DNA of 64,000 nucleotides from Euptelea pleiosperma (GCA_035048495.1 CM068547.1:18421913-18485912), one strand, 5' to 3'; shown: positions 23,104 through 35,930, counted from the first letter of the stretch. A program made the numbers and translations. The notes: generated by a model from the letters alone, not told the origin.

Positions 23104-23871
23104 GAATTAATTAAAAATTTTACCTAGAATCATCTAAATCTTCACACACTCCCATGAGCACTAGTATTGAAATTACCAAGGATTTGACTAGAAAATCAGT
23201 CGATCAGACTCTTTATAAGAGCATGATTGGTAGTCTTCTCTATCTTACAGCTAGCATACCAGATATTGCCTTTAGTGTAGGAGCTTGTGCTAGGTATCAA
23301 TCTGACCCGAAAGAATCTCATTTCTCGGTTGTTAAAAGAATCATTAAGTATGTCAGTGGTACCATTGAATACGGTCTCTGGTATCCTCTTGAAACTAACA
23401 GTGAAATTGTTGGTTATTCAGATGCCGACTGGGCAAGAAATGCTGATGATCGAAAAAGCACTAATGGTGGGTGATTTTATATTGGAAATTCTTTGGTAGC
23501 TTATCACATGAAGAAACATAATGCTATATCTTTGTCTACTACTGAACCAGAATATATTGTCCCTGGTAGCTGCTCTGCTCAGTTAATTTGGATGAAACAA
23601 ATGATTTTGGATTATGAAATTGATCAGGGATCTATGAACTTATTCTGTGATAATACGAACGCTATTTGTATTTCTAAAAATCCTGTATAGCACTCTAGAA
23701 CCAAACACAATGATATTAGACATCATTTTATTAGAGAGCTGGTTGAAGAATAGATAATTTTATTAGATTATGTGAAGACAAATTCAACTTGCAGATATTT
23801 TGACCAAGCCTATAGATTCGCTCAAATTTGAATATCTGAGGAAATCTATCAGAGTTTGTCCTATTGATTAA
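23104..23871 (+). pseudogene. pol: Copia (SIRE-type) pol C-terminus, right part
   Basis: Continues the copia RT split at 7434. It shows SMIGSLLYLTASIPDIAFSV, ARYQSDPKESH, GYSDADWA, DDRKSTNGG, then RNase H (SLSTTEPEYI, CDNTNAICISKNPV, SRTKHNDIRHHFIRELV), and the usual copia C-terminus after a frameshift near 23785 (LADILTKPIDSLKFEYL), with a TAA at 23869-23871. In-frame stops lie at the GG*F position (about 23473) and after KNPV (23688-23690). The family end is reached, so this is the true 3' end of pol; the copia 3' LTR is not seen because the Athila LTR starts at 23889. Confidence 0.92.
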
Positions 23872-23888
23872 TTTCGTTTGGTACTAAC

Positions 23889-26800
23889 TGATATTCACTC
23901 AAAAGTGCTTATCTTAAGCAATTATCCTTTTAGCATTATCACACTCTCCTACGTAAAACTGTCATCTTTGTCAACTTTTCTACGTAAGAGTTTCTCTCAT
24001 TGCGTAGAACACACTTTTCTTCACAAAATGGTATATTCGCATGCACTCATATGCGTTTACTTGACCTACATGCGAAGCAGTTTTGTAGAATTCTCATTAC
24101 GCAATTTTTCTATCGTAGGAGCACTAATCGGACAATTTTGATGGAATGCGGGCCCACAATCAACCTCCAGAACCTATGATCAAAGCTCAAGAGCTAGTGG
24201 GCTAGGAGAAGAAGTTACAGACCAAATGATGGGAGAACTAGAGAGTCGAAAAATCTAGAGAGAAGATCGAGAGAAAAGGAGAGCCAAGCACCCCGAGAAG
24301 AGACTAAGGAGAATAAAGCTCAATCAACTGACACAAGATGAAGACTTAACCTGTTGGAAAAACTCGCAGAAGACCAAGTCAAAAACCAGGGTTCAAGACC
24401 CTTTGCTAGCATTTTCTCTTTATTTTGTAATATTTTCTCTTTTTTCTCTCTGAACCACCATTCTCTCTCCACTCTCAAATCCAAATTATCCGATCCTCTC
24501 TCCTTCCTCAATCACTCAATCCTATGGCCTACCTTGGCCAATCCTTACCATCTGATGAACCATGCAATCATCTGGCCGATCACTCGCTTCCTATCCAACG
24601 CTCATCCATCTAGCCATCTCGTAATCCTGTGGCCCTCATCAGTCCTTGATTCAATCATATGGGCCAAAAAAATTGAACATTGGGGCCCATTATCATTCAC
24701 CCACGGCCTAGCCATCTAGTGGACCCCACGACCTTTAAAAAAGGTAACTTCTCCCCCATATTTTGATATAAAACCAATATCCCCCTAATTAAAATGGGGA
24801 CAAACCTGGTTTTAAAGAAAAAAGGGGAAGAATATTCTTTAAGAATGTTTTTAAAATCTTTCACTAAAACAAAAGTTTTCTTTTAGAAAATCTTTTATAA
24901 GCAATGTAAAACATTCTTTAAAGAAGGTAGTTGTGGGCCCACCAAAGACTTGGACCGTTGGATTTAAGGAGGCAAAGATAGCTTGAAAAAGGGGAAGGAA
25001 GTGATACCATATAGGGGTGGACGTTAGAAAAGGAGAGCTACTTCTAAAAAGGGCAAATCTCCACGTTTCGTGGAGATCCTAAGGCCCCAAGCCTTTTTCA
25101 TCACCCATCCATCCATTGTTTCAAAATAGCTCCTCTTAACGTTTTCTTAAAAACCCTAACGCCTCCTCTTTTTCTCTCCTCATCCAGCCGATCTGTCCAC
25201 TAGCCGTCCTCACCCCAAGCAAGAAAAGTAAAAAAAAAAAAAGAAAGAAAAAGAAGAAGATGAAGAAGGGAAGATCGTTGGTACCTACCTGGAGCTGCAC
25301 CTCTCATCTCCACCGTCTTCATCCTTCCACCACGTCTTGGTAAGCTGCCTTGCTGTCCACCACTACACTACCGCCTCCATCTCCTTCTCCGGGCAGGACT
25401 TCACCATTACTGCCTGCACGTGTTCACAAACTTGGGTCGAAACTCCAATGCCATCATCTCTTCTGGTTTCACCACCGGTAGGCGCTCCACACAGTCCATC
25501 ACGTGATCCTCCTTCTTGCAACCGCCTGCCACTGGTGTTTCTGAAAGTAGGATTTTTCTGTGTCGTCGAATCGGAAACCCCTGTTTCAACATAATTTTAA
25601 CTTGATCCGATTCTTAAATCTTGCAAAATTTTAGTTCTTTGTATAGGGATTCGTGTCGGATGTCGATCCGCACTCGGGGTTAGTTTGTGCAAGAAGTGAA
25701 CATGAAATGACAAAATTTTCTCAGAAATTGTCACTAAGAAGGATGGAGTGGTGAGGATGATGATCACGAGATTTTAAAACATGAATTTTTTTTTTGAATT
25801 CTTAGAGAGAGAATCATGAAAATCAACACATTACTAAAAAGTGAAATAATGCAATACTGATCAAACTTAACTTTTATTGAAAATTATAGGAATTACATTG
25901 CTTTTGAATGGAAATCTATGTAAATAACTTGAAGCAAATTACACTAGAAAGCAATAAAAACTAGAGAGAGAAAGGAGAAAAAGTAGAGAGAGAAAGATCA
26001 AAGAAGCCTATCCTAGAGAGAGAAACTAAGGGAGGATATTTTTAGAGATAAAAAGAGGTTTAGGAGAGAGAAAATGATAAAGAGAGAAAGATAATAAGGT
26101 AGAGAAAGAGAAGGTGATAGAGAGAGTGAATGGTTCACCTTGAACTTACCCGGATTGGGAATAGTTCGTCCCAGTGAATGGTCGGTGCTCTAGCAAGATG
26201 ATCTGGCCAGCAAAAATGGTCATGGAGGTGCAACACTTTTGCAGACCAGAGACTTGTATGGATGAAGATATGTGAGAAGCATGCCCTGCTTTTGGAGCAA
26301 GCGCCTGATGGGCATGGTGGTGATTGATGGGAGGATCGCCTAAAGAAGTAACGAGTAGATGATGCCTAGAAGGAGAGGGATAATTGTAGGCTTACCGGAG
26401 ATGCTTCCTGGTGGAGAGAAGGTGAGTTGCAGGCAGTGGACAAGAGATGAAGTCCGAGGTTGAAGTAGCATGGAGGAGCAGCATCATTGATGTGCTCTAT
26501 TCGTTGGAGTTGCATAGTGAAGTGGAGGTTGAATGGCCACCGTGCGAGCAGCAGCAAGTGGAGGAGACTGTGGTGGGGAGCACGCACGGCCGGACAGAAG
26601 TAGTAGGAGCATGCGGTGGTGCGTGCACAGCTGCAGTAGGCGGAGGAAGGCGGTGCACGCAGGCGGTGGTGGTCTGGTGGTTCGTGTGAGGGTGTTGGCA
26701 CTGTGGCAGGCGGCCATGTGTGTTGCAGGCAGAGGCAAAGAGCAGCAGATGGAGGCAGCACAGAAGAGAAAGGCGGCAAGAGGCGGAGGAGGAAGTGGAA

Positions 26801-28787
26801 CGGCTGCAGGCTAGAGTTCCAGCATTCAGCGGAGGTATTTTACCGGTGGTTGATGTGCAGGCGTAAGGAGAGCACAGCAACAAGTGTTGTTGGAGATAAG
26901 AGGGTTGAAGCAGTACAGTGGTGCCCGAAAGAAGATGAGAAGAAGAATAGAAGGCAGAAGATGAAGAAGAAGAAGATGGAAGCGCTGGCGACCGGAGTTG
27001 CAGGCTGCAACTCCGGTTGGGGAAAAAGGGAAGAAGAAGATGAAGAAAAGAAGAAGGAAAAGGAGAAGGAAAAAGGAGAAGAAGAAGAGGAGAAAACCTT
27101 CGAAAATGTTTTGGGGGAGGAGAGCAAAATATAGGAGGGGGATTAGGGTTTCAAAGAACCCTTCTCCTTCCCCTTTTAAAGCTCCCTAGTTTTCATTAAT
27201 GGAAATTGGGGAATGTCCCCATTTAGTGGACCCCCCATTTTTTAAAATTTAATTAAAATTATTTTGAAGTTCACGGGGTCCACTAACTGGTCAGACAGCG
27301 ATGATGGGCCCAGCTACTGGCCCACATGGATTGATGATGTCCATCATCTCACAAGATGATGTGACAGACAGTCTGATGGCGATCGGATGGATGGTGACTT
27401 GATTGGGACCCAGATTGGTAGATCGACGGATCTAGAGAGATCCAACGGTCTGATTGAAGATCCAACGGTCAGAAAGCTAAGGGAGATGAGATAGAGCCGA
27501 TGGACAGGAGTTCTGGGGTTAGGTCAGTAGATTCGAGGACTGAGAGATGAAGAGAGAGAGAGAGAATAAGGAGAGATGAGAGAGAAAGTATCAGAAAATG
27601 GAGATAAAAGTATTGGCAGAGGGTTTGGAACCCTGGTCTTCACTGTGACCATCCTCACGCTTCTCTAGTAGAGTAGACTATCATTCCTTGCTGACTCATG
27701 TGGCTTTAAATGCTTTGGTCCGTCTCTTGGTCATTGGCTCTCCTGTTCTCTTTGTTCTTTGGGCCAGCTTTTTGGTCCTCTTATTCAGCCCATAGTTGGC
27801 CCATATCTTCTAGTCATAGCATGTGGGCTCTTTAAGCTTTGATAATGGGCTTTCCTGATTGATGTGGGCTCGCAAGTCTCAAGAATTATCCCATCGGGGT
27901 TTCCTGCGACAGAAGAAGCGCGTAATGAGACTTTATCAGAACTACTCAATGTCTAGACTTCCAAAAATGTGTTTAATGCATGCAAATATACCATTTCGTC
28001 CAGAAAAGTGTGTTTTACGCAACAAAAGAGACTATTACGAAGAAAAGTAGATAAATAGAGCATTTTAACGTAGGAGAGTGTGAAAACGCTTAGAAGATAA
28101 CAGTGGAAAATACGCACTTTTAAGCGAATATTAGTTTCTCTTCCAAGAACCAGTAAGTTCGCAACATCATAGCGCTGCAACCATTGGAAATCCTCCCTTT
28201 ACCGGGTAGCACTACCGTGCTATCATCACGATCCAGTACGCAACCACCTCCATGAATCCCTATCCTCCATTGATCACACATCTCCCTCACACGTAGGTCA
28301 GGGATGTACTCCATTGGTAAGTGGTAAGCCATTTCATCCATTCTCTTCCTCTCTCTAAGCTTAGTTATTTTTTATTTGTTGCTTTCTAGTTCATTGTTTA
28401 GTTAGTATCTTTGAATTGAATAAATTTTTGTAAGCATCTCTGATTCAATAAAGCTTAATTTATTTTTGCACTATTGCGTTTTAACTCTCATTATTTGTTA
28501 GTTCTTATTTTAAGCATTTGTGGGAGATTCTCTCTTTAAAAATCTCAAGAACGTCTTAGCTCATTTTATCATCATTCTCACTCTCTCATCATCATTCACA
28601 ACATTTTCTGTGGAAAAATCCATCATTTTATGTTCTTAGTTACACTAACTAACCCTGAGTGCGGATGATATCCAACATACTTCCACCATGCGAGAATTGT
28701 TATTTTTACAAGATAAAAGAATCGGATCTTTACAAATTTTGTTGATTCAAGGGTTTCCGTCCAACAACATGGAAAAACCTTGTTTCA
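23889..28787 (+). repeat. 5' LTR of Athila-type element, interrupted
   Basis: About 2.3 kb of its own sequence (23889-25541 and 28134-28787). It is a diverged subfamily of family A: same order (AGGGTTC-AA-GACCCT-like stem near 24390, TTAAAA region, CT-rich tract, U5 end) but distinct sequence in the middle. The U5 conserved block is degraded here (near 28655). Confidence 0.8.
25542..28133 (-). mobile_element. Solo family A LTR inside Athila 5' LTR
   Basis: 2592 bp, from TGAAAGTAGG to GCGAATATTA (CA decayed to TA), with perfect duplications GTTTC (25537-25541, 28134-28138). It contains the best copy of the leader palindrome, 13-bp arms ACCGGAGTTGCAG / CTGCAACTCCGGT with a 1-bp loop (26991-27017). 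A GTAAGT site is near 26149 on minus. ORFs such as 26366-26779 and 26703-27134 are low-complexity and not credible. Confidence 0.93.
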
Positions 28788-28789
28788 AA

Positions 28790-28801
28790 TGGCGCCGTTG
28801 C
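28790..28801 (+). other. Primer binding site of Athila-type element
   Basis: TGGCGCCGTTGC, two bases after the LTR end, matches the 3' end of plant tRNA-Asp over 12 bases (standard for Athila). Confidence 0.85.
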
Positions 28802-30472
28802 TGCTCGGGTTTATGGGAGTGCGAAAAGGAATTCAAGTGACGAAATCGGGAAGCTGCTAAAGCGGAAAGCTCCACTTGTGGAAACTTTCCTTTCAAGCAT
28901 TTTAATTATTTTTAGAACTTTTTAATTGGTATTTTTAATGTCTCGGACAGCTGAATGCAACTTTTAATAACTTATGACGCTTTCTATTTTTTTTTTTGAA
29001 TATCTGCTAGATCTTGTTCTAGGGTTTTTTAGAAACCCTAGATTGAGTGATATTAGAAAATAACCAAAAAATATCAAAAACATCAAAAATTCAAAATCTT
29101 TAGGGTTTTGTGTTTTACAGATTTTTAGAACTCACCAATCAAGGATTTGAGATTTTTGGAAAGATTCCAAAATCTTGAAACTCTGCTAAATTAAGGTTTC
29201 CACTCTTAAAAGATTCTATTTTAGGACCTCTAAATTTGGACAAGTCTGCAAAAGGAAATACCCCAAATCTAGCATAATTTCAATTTTGAGAAATTTCCTA
29301 AATTGTAAGGGATCTCGCAATCAAATCTTTCTTGGAAGATCTCCAAAGTTTGGGAAACTTTCCAATCTGGGAATTCCTAAATTTTAACCCATCCCGAATT
29401 TGAAAAATAATTCAAAAACGTGCCTAAATTCAGTGCTTACTCTATGAACCCTAAAAAGGCAAGGATCTTCCAACTAGAATCCCAAATACTTAGACCGTGC
29501 GATTTAACTTTTCTGCAGCGTACGATCCAAGAGTGGGTAGGGAGCGAAAGCTCAAAGAGGTGGAGTCGAGCCCAAGCCCATTTGGATACCCCTCCCTATC
29601 CCACGGAGGTGACCCCGTGGCGTGACCCACAAGAGGTAAGTCCCTTCCCTCGCCTTGAGTGCGATACTGTGCAATTGGGTGCATTACAATGCCGCTTGTT
29701 TATTTGTTTTCGCAAAAAGTTAATCGACTTGCATGGATTGCCGTTAATAATTGAACCCTAATTGAGCAGACCCAGCTCCTTTTAAAACTGGTGGGATTTC
29801 ATCACCCACCTCATCATTCCAGTTGAATTTGATCCCCAGAATCCACTATTAATAAAAAGAATCAAGAGCTAGAGCCAAATTAGATTGGTGTTTTTAAGGA
29901 CACCCCTCCACATAGTCATTTCATCGATCCCAGGTCGAATAAGTCCACCAGTGTGGGTCCCTGTTGTCTAACACACCCATAGGTCCCTACTACTCAAGTA
30001 TACCGAGCTCGCTAGAGGCTTCCCTGGTTCTTTGTTGGTCTGTTATTTGTTGAGTTAGGAACACTAACCAACCCTAATTTATACTAAGGGAACACTCATC
30101 TCCATTGCTTGACAAATTTAGTAAGTCTAGGGCGTGTTTAAGTTAGCCGATGTGCCGCACATCTATCTAGGCTTCGGATTATCTTCTGATCAACTTGAGT
30201 TCGTACTGAAGCATTTGCTTTGAAGAGTGTATCCCAGTGAGAACCCAAGAGCAACAAAGTTAGTCCGGTGGGTAACAAAGATAAACCAGTGGTCCGCCTA
30301 CTGTCATAATATACTTCAGCCCACAAACTAACAAGATAATCTCTTAAAATATCTTGATTATTTTTGAAATAGGGTTATCATGTTTGCTCCTTGTGCATCA
30401 TATAGTCTACTTCAAGTTAGTGTTCTCCTCTAGGAACTTTTTGCCGAGTTTAAGGCCTATTTTTTCAAACAT
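28802..30472 (+). other. Athila leader, with possible second intron
   Basis: A 1.7 kb AT-rich leader. One 113-codon ORF (29420-29761) has no recognisable domain. A consensus donor AGAG|GTAAGT (GT at 29636) and a pyrimidine-rich acceptor CTCCTCTAG (ends 30433) just upstream of gag could delimit an intron of about 800 bp. The first 150 bp are shared with the short derivative's internal domains. Confidence 0.45.
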
Positions 30473-31182
30473 ATGCTCATCTGGACCCGATCCAACCATA
30501 GAGTGATTCGATCTGAGAGTCAGTCTAACGTTTTGGATTCTTCACCAGTATCTTCACCTACTCTATCTCCTACCCTCCCCTCCTCTCCCAGGGAATCTAC
30601 CTTAGCAGAACTAGCAGCTGAACAACCTCTCATTGAGATGTATGCGCCTATCTTTGCAAACCCACCCACTTGTATTGTACTTCCACCCACGACGGCGGTT
30701 CAGTTCGAAATCCAATTGCACATTGTACAATTGTTGCCTACCTTTCATGGTCTTCCAAGAGACGACCTGTACACTCATCTGAGGTAGTTTCTGAACATCT
30801 GCACTCTTTTCAAACTTGAACACCTTGATGACGAGAGTGTTAAATTGAGAATTTTTCCTTTCTCTCTGAAAGATAGAGCCGCTGGTTGGTTTTATTCTTT
30901 ACCCCAGAATTTGATTACCACATGGGACAACCTATCATGGAAGTTTGTATTCAAATTTTACCCCATTTTAAGGACAAAGGAGATGAAGCAGATCATCCAA
31001 GACTTTCGACAAAAGTCGAATGAGAAATTCTATGAAGCATGGGACAGGTTCCAGGATACTCTCACTAAATGTCCCCATTATAATTTGACAAGGGGAGTCT
31101 AGTCCACATGTTCTATAAAAGACTCATTGGTGAGTCCAGAACTCTGCTAGAGTCGATGTGCCAAGGAAAATTCATGCACAAG
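30473..31182 (+). pseudogene. gag: Athila-type gag, N-terminal and capsid part
   Basis: Starts in MLIWTRSNHRVIRSES. A Ser/Pro-rich head is followed by TLAELAAEQPL, a VQLLPTFHGLPRDDLYTHLR block, then the gag capsid core (KLRIFPFSLKDRAAGWFYSLP, ITTWDNLSWKFVFKFYP, SNEKFYEAWDRFQDTLTKCPHY). These blocks match the plant retrotransposon gag family in order and spacing, with Athila wording. A stop (TAG, 30786-30788) falls inside the first block, and another after NLTRGV (31100-31102). Gag forms the virus-like particle of the element. It is interrupted at 31182 by the solo LTR and resumes at 34171. Confidence 0.85.
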
Positions 31183-34165
31183 TGAGATTTTTCAGTCGTT
31201 GGACGAAAACTCTAATTCCAACAAGATTTGTAATTTATCTGAGTCTTAAACTTGTAAAATAAGTAGTTTTGCACAGTGGCTCGTGTCGGATGTCGATCCA
31301 CACTTGGGGTTAGACAGGTTATTGCAATAATGAACATAAAATGACGGAGTTTGCTTCAAGAATATAGAGAGATGAGAGTTATGAAAGGTCGGGATTTCAA
31401 ACCATACTTGAGTTAATTTTTAAAGAAAGAGCCATTAATTAACACCATGAATAAAATAAATAACATCATAAATCAAGCTTAATTAAAGAGAACTAAACTA
31501 AGATCTTCATAAAAGAAACCCATAATCTCTTACAATGCTCAAAATCAAAACACTACAAGAATTAAAAACAAAATGAAAGAACCAAAAAAAAGTATAAAAT
31601 CTAAAGAGAGAGAGAACTAATTTGTAGAGAGAGAAAATAATGGAAAGAGTTTAAGAGAGAGAAAAGAACCTAGAGAGAGAAAAACTAAGGAGACAGTTCT
31701 ATAGAGAGAGAGAGAGTACTAGAGAGAGAAGAAAGTAGTAAAAAGAACTAGAAAAAGAGATCCTATTAAGAGAGAGTGGAGAAGTTGGATTTACCTTGAG
31801 GGAAAGTGGGAACTCACCATGGCCATCATTGAAGGGAATGTGGAGATCAGTGAGGTGGTGATGCTGGTGCATTGTGGAGAATCCGGCAAGACGATGGTTG
31901 TGTTGCAGTCAAGAGGAGCAACAAGGATGGAGTGGCAAGTGCACCGACTGGATAGGGGCCATGGCTATGATGGAGGAGACGATGATGAACCAGGATGCGG
32001 TTCAGATCTGCACGTGGTGAACGAGGGTGAGGTGAAGACCACTTGGGGGAGAGCATATGGATCTGCAAGCCCGCTAGTGCGCTTGCCGCGAGGAGGAAGT
32101 TGTTGGTTTAAAGAAGTAGATGATGACGGTGATGTAGATTGGAGGAATGTTGAAAACTTCCATCATAGAAGACCCTGCTGGTGCTCCTCCAAGGAAGAGT
32201 TGGTGGTGGCTGGACGTTTTGTTGCAGGTGACACCGGTGGGGAAGGATGCATAGAGGAGCTGCCCGGAGAGAAGAGTTGAACCTCGATCTGCAACTTTAA
32301 TGGAGGGCGCACCAGCGCTACATGGAAGAAGAGTTTGTTTTTTTCTTATTGTAGCAATGGTGATGAGTTGCTGGTTTGTCTAGATGTGCAGGCAATTCAG
32401 AATCAAGAGAACATGGAGTGCCATTCTTGGCAGCCAAGGAGAAATCGTTGATTGCTCAAGAGGAGTTTTTGGGGAGAGGTTTGGTGAGTGTAGATTGACA
32501 GTCGGAGGGATTGGTGAGGAACGGCTGGAGAGAGTAAGAGAGGGAAGAGATTGAGGGGCGGCTAGGAGAGAAGAGATTGAAGAAGTTGAGGGGTGACTAG
32601 GAGAGGGAATGAGAGTTGGGGGTGAGAAAGATAGGAGACTGTTTTAGGGTTTTGGGGACTTGGTAAAAGGAGGGAAGGTGGAGTCCGTGGATGAGGTGCC
32701 CAAGGGCATTATATGAAAAATGGGTTGAAGTTTCACCCCCCCCTTTTTTTGGAAATAAGACACATCAATCTCTTTTGATGGAGATTTAATTTCTTCTTAT
32801 TTTTTTACCCCAATATGCTTCCTTCTTAACAGCTAGTTTTCTCCTTAATTTCCACCGCCCAGCACACATCCAACAACTAATCTATCTTTGTGCACCAAAT
32901 GACTCCTTGCATGAGATCTGGACCATTCATTTGATTCATCTCATGTTTATCTAATGGTTCGCCTTCTAGACGAGATCTTTCCTTTGACAATCCAACGTAT
33001 CGATCAGGCAAAGATTTAAAATGTCTATCCACTTTTCTTTTGGTATGCCACCAGATCTTCTTGATCCCACCTTCCATCCATATGCCAAACCGTCTCTCTT
33101 TCTTGTTTGATAAAACTACTCCACTTTTAAAACTAGCAATCACATCTTTCTTCTTTAACATGGACCAACACTTTTATGAACATGTCCCATTTTGGACTGC
33201 CACCTCGTGCACGCTAAAAACCACCATTTCTTAGAACAACAACTTTTTAACACATCTAGCCCCACCAACTATTTTGACTTTTCATCCACTATTTGATAAC
33301 CGGCAACCGTTGGATGCTCCTATCCAACTCACTTCAATTTCTTTTGTTTTGCAACCGTTTATCATTATTTCTTGATCACTTGATAGCCACCGTATTGGGT
33401 TGTGATTTCATGGTTCTTTCTAATATTTCATTGAATATCTGCCAGGTCCCACAACTCTTTTGGTGATCAACCATTCAACAATAATTCATGGTTCACCTTT
33501 GTTGGTGTTTCACCTTGACAAGTCAATTATCATGTAGCCACTATTCAGCCCATGCGGTGGTCCACCATCGAGCAACCTTTAGTGATTCATACACTAGATA
33601 ACTTTTCATCCCTTTGTAGCTATGGTTTGGTTATCAGTCCAATTCTCTCACCATATGCAGCCATGAGCCCCACTCTTCTTTGTTTCATTGTGTAGGTCCA
33701 CAACCTTGGAATCCAAGCAACTCATCAACCCACTAACTTGTTCATTGGTTCACATGCTGGCATATCATTCATCCAACTTGTTATTTGTCCAACACACGGT
33801 CCATTCATTCTTGAGTCAACCCTCCTTGGCCCCATGGAGTGATCATTGTGTCATCACTGGCTCTCTAAGCTTTGATATTAGGCTTTGGAGGTCGATCGTG
33901 GGCCTACAAGTCTTGAGAATCGTCCGATCGAGTTTCCTACAAGAGAAAAAGCATGTAATGAGACTTGATCAAAACGACTTAATATCTAGACTTCCAAGAA
34001 TATGTTTAATTCATGCAAATAGCCCATTTTATCCAGAAACTTGTATTCTACGCAATGAGGGAAACTCTTATGTAGAAAAGTTGATAAAATTATAGTTTTA
34101 CGTAGGAGAGTGCGATAACGCTAAAAGGATAAGTGCTTAAAATAAGTACTTTCGAGCAAATATCA
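31183..34165 (-). mobile_element. Solo family A LTR in Athila gag
   Basis: 2983 bp, TGAGATTTTTC...GCAAATATCA, with perfect ACAAG duplications (31178-31182, 34166-34170). The middle is a diverged subfamily. GTAAAT replaces GTAAGT at the donor position (near 31795, minus). The 153-codon ORF at 31819-32280 lies in the leader and resembles no known protein. Confidence 0.9.
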
Positions 34166-34170
34166 ACAAG

Positions 34171-34304
34171 ACTCCAACAGAAGCCTACATTTTCTTAGAA
34201 GAATTAGGCGAGAACTCCCAGCACTGAAATACCAATTCTGTGTACAGTAGTAACAATCTGGTCAAATAGACTTCTATGGGATGTGAGGCAAAGGGTGACC
34301 CTGA
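34171..34304 (+). pseudogene. gag: Athila gag, middle fragment
   Basis: Translates as PTEAYIFLEELGENSQH in phase with the frame before the solo LTR, matching the family's 'EAYEILE.IA.N' segment. It is followed by a stop and a short stretch up to the small LTR-like insert. No complete domain remains. Confidence 0.7.
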
Positions 34305-34819
34305 TGTCACGGGGTTGCAAATTCTTTGCCTTAGACCCGTGCGGCACTTGTGTCATGCTCCAATAGTACTCGAGTCAGTCTTTCCTTGTTGCCTTGAGAG
34401 TTCCCAAACTCACCAAGACACTCACTTGCTTGATCACAACAAGAACACTTAAGGAGAAGAGGGTAGATGGTTATAAAGCTCAGAACTTGAACTCTTGAAT
34501 TGCTACTCAATTCTTGGATGCTTACAAATGAGGAAGGCTCCCCTTTATATAGGCTTGGAGCCTTTAGTACACTAGTCTCTAGAACTTTCTATACAATTCT
34601 TCCTCAAGAATTATCTAGAATGTACATATGTTACAAAAAGGTAGAGATCCCCTAGAACTCTCATGAGTAGCCTAGATCCTTCCAATCTCTAGGGTTCTCC
34701 ATAGTGCTCTAGAGTCCTCTAGAATCTTCTAGGACACTCTTAACTTCTGAAGTATAGAATGGTCCAATAATGGACTTAGATGTGGGCTTGTAACGGGCTT
34801 AGTTAGCGAGCCCGTGACA
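34305..34819 (+). mobile_element. Small solo LTR-like insert (probably copia)
   Basis: Starts TGTCACGGGG and ends CCCGTGACA, a 9-10 bp inverted match, with TTTATATAGG (34544-34553) and many TCTAGAA/CTAGAG motifs typical of short copia LTRs. Flanks CCTGA and CCGAG are not a clean duplication. Orientation is assumed from the TATA box. Confidence 0.6.
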
Positions 34820-35930
34820 CCGAGCTACAATCCCTAGTTCAGGAACATACCAAATTAGTCTCCGCCCTTGCTGTCTCAGTCCAGCAACATGTGCATACTT
34901 TCAACTCTGTGGGATATTTCCCTCATATGCAGGAAGAGCTCTGTACTTTCAGTACATTTCAATCTCCAATGCAGATTTCCTATGACAACACTTATTATCC
35001 GGACACTAGGAGTAACCATAACTTTGACTGGGAACAGCAGTCTTTTCTCCAGCAGCCACTATCGCAAGATAACTATCCTTCCGGGTTTCATCAACCCAAT
35101 GGAGAGTATGATTGGCAATACTTGCAATCGCAGTACCAGCCAGACCCACAGACTGAATATTTTGATCATCAGTGGACCCCTCAGGATTCTCAGAGTCAGT
35201 AGACAGCTCCAAACTTACTACCGGCCTACCATTGTCATTTGGACTACTATCAAAAGTTGGCACCTCAGCTTAAATTAGCTGACCCACCACAATCTACTAC
35301 CAAACCTGGCCTAGAAGACCTTCTCTCTCAATATATCATCCAACAATAACATTCCATGGAGAAATTGAAACACCGTTTAGGTCAGTTGGAGTCTGAGAGT
35401 GCAGAAGTCAACTGCCCCAGTCAACCTATCGCTTATCCAGAGAGGGATGACATGACCACCATCTATGAGAGGATTCGCTACCTTGGACCTAATGCCATAA
35501 TTGGCAGGATGAAATTGAAGTTGTTACCACCACTAGAACAAGCCAAAATTTTGACTAGCAAGTGTCTCCATTGTTGGTGCCCTTACAAGCATCAATTCAT
35601 GAATGTAGCTCAGAGAAACCTATTTCTCACTCTACCTCTGTTGCTTCTATCCCTGACCCTGACGTTGACCTTCATGACACTAAGCTGTGTCTCGATCGTA
35701 GGATCCCAACTGTCCTAGATCTACCATTCCTGACCACCAATGAAGTGTGCAACAAGAGTAATGAACCTGTATCTCTATCTATGGTGCCCTTAAAAGCACC
35801 GACTTTTGACCCGAGCCCAGAGATACCCATTTCAATCTCTATCTCTGATGATTCTGCCTCTCTACGGGATGCAAACATTCCTACCACTAAGTTGTGTCTA
35901 GAAAATGAGGCTCAAGCCGTCCTGGTCTGA
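34820..35930 (+). pseudogene. gag: Athila gag, C-terminal part
   Basis: Contains LQSLVQEHTKLVSALAVSVQQ (read across two frames), then SYDNTYYPDTRSNHNFDW, the 'Y.NTY.P..R.H.NF.W' signature that follows the capsid in Athila gag, a Gln-rich stretch, and LEDLLSQYIIQQ followed by a short coiled-coil-like MEKLKHRLGQLESE. After 35560 the frame shifts to a Ser/Pro/Asp-rich segment ending at 35930. The zinc-knuckle CCHC is not seen. Stops and frame changes show it is dead. Confidence 0.7.

Noticed and set aside
28790..28801. tRNA-like sequence
   Set aside because: Only the primer binding site complementary to a tRNA end; no cloverleaf.
31819..32280. 153-codon plus-strand ORF
   Set aside because: It lies antisense inside a minus-sense solo LTR leader and resembles no family; equivalent frames in other copies are broken.
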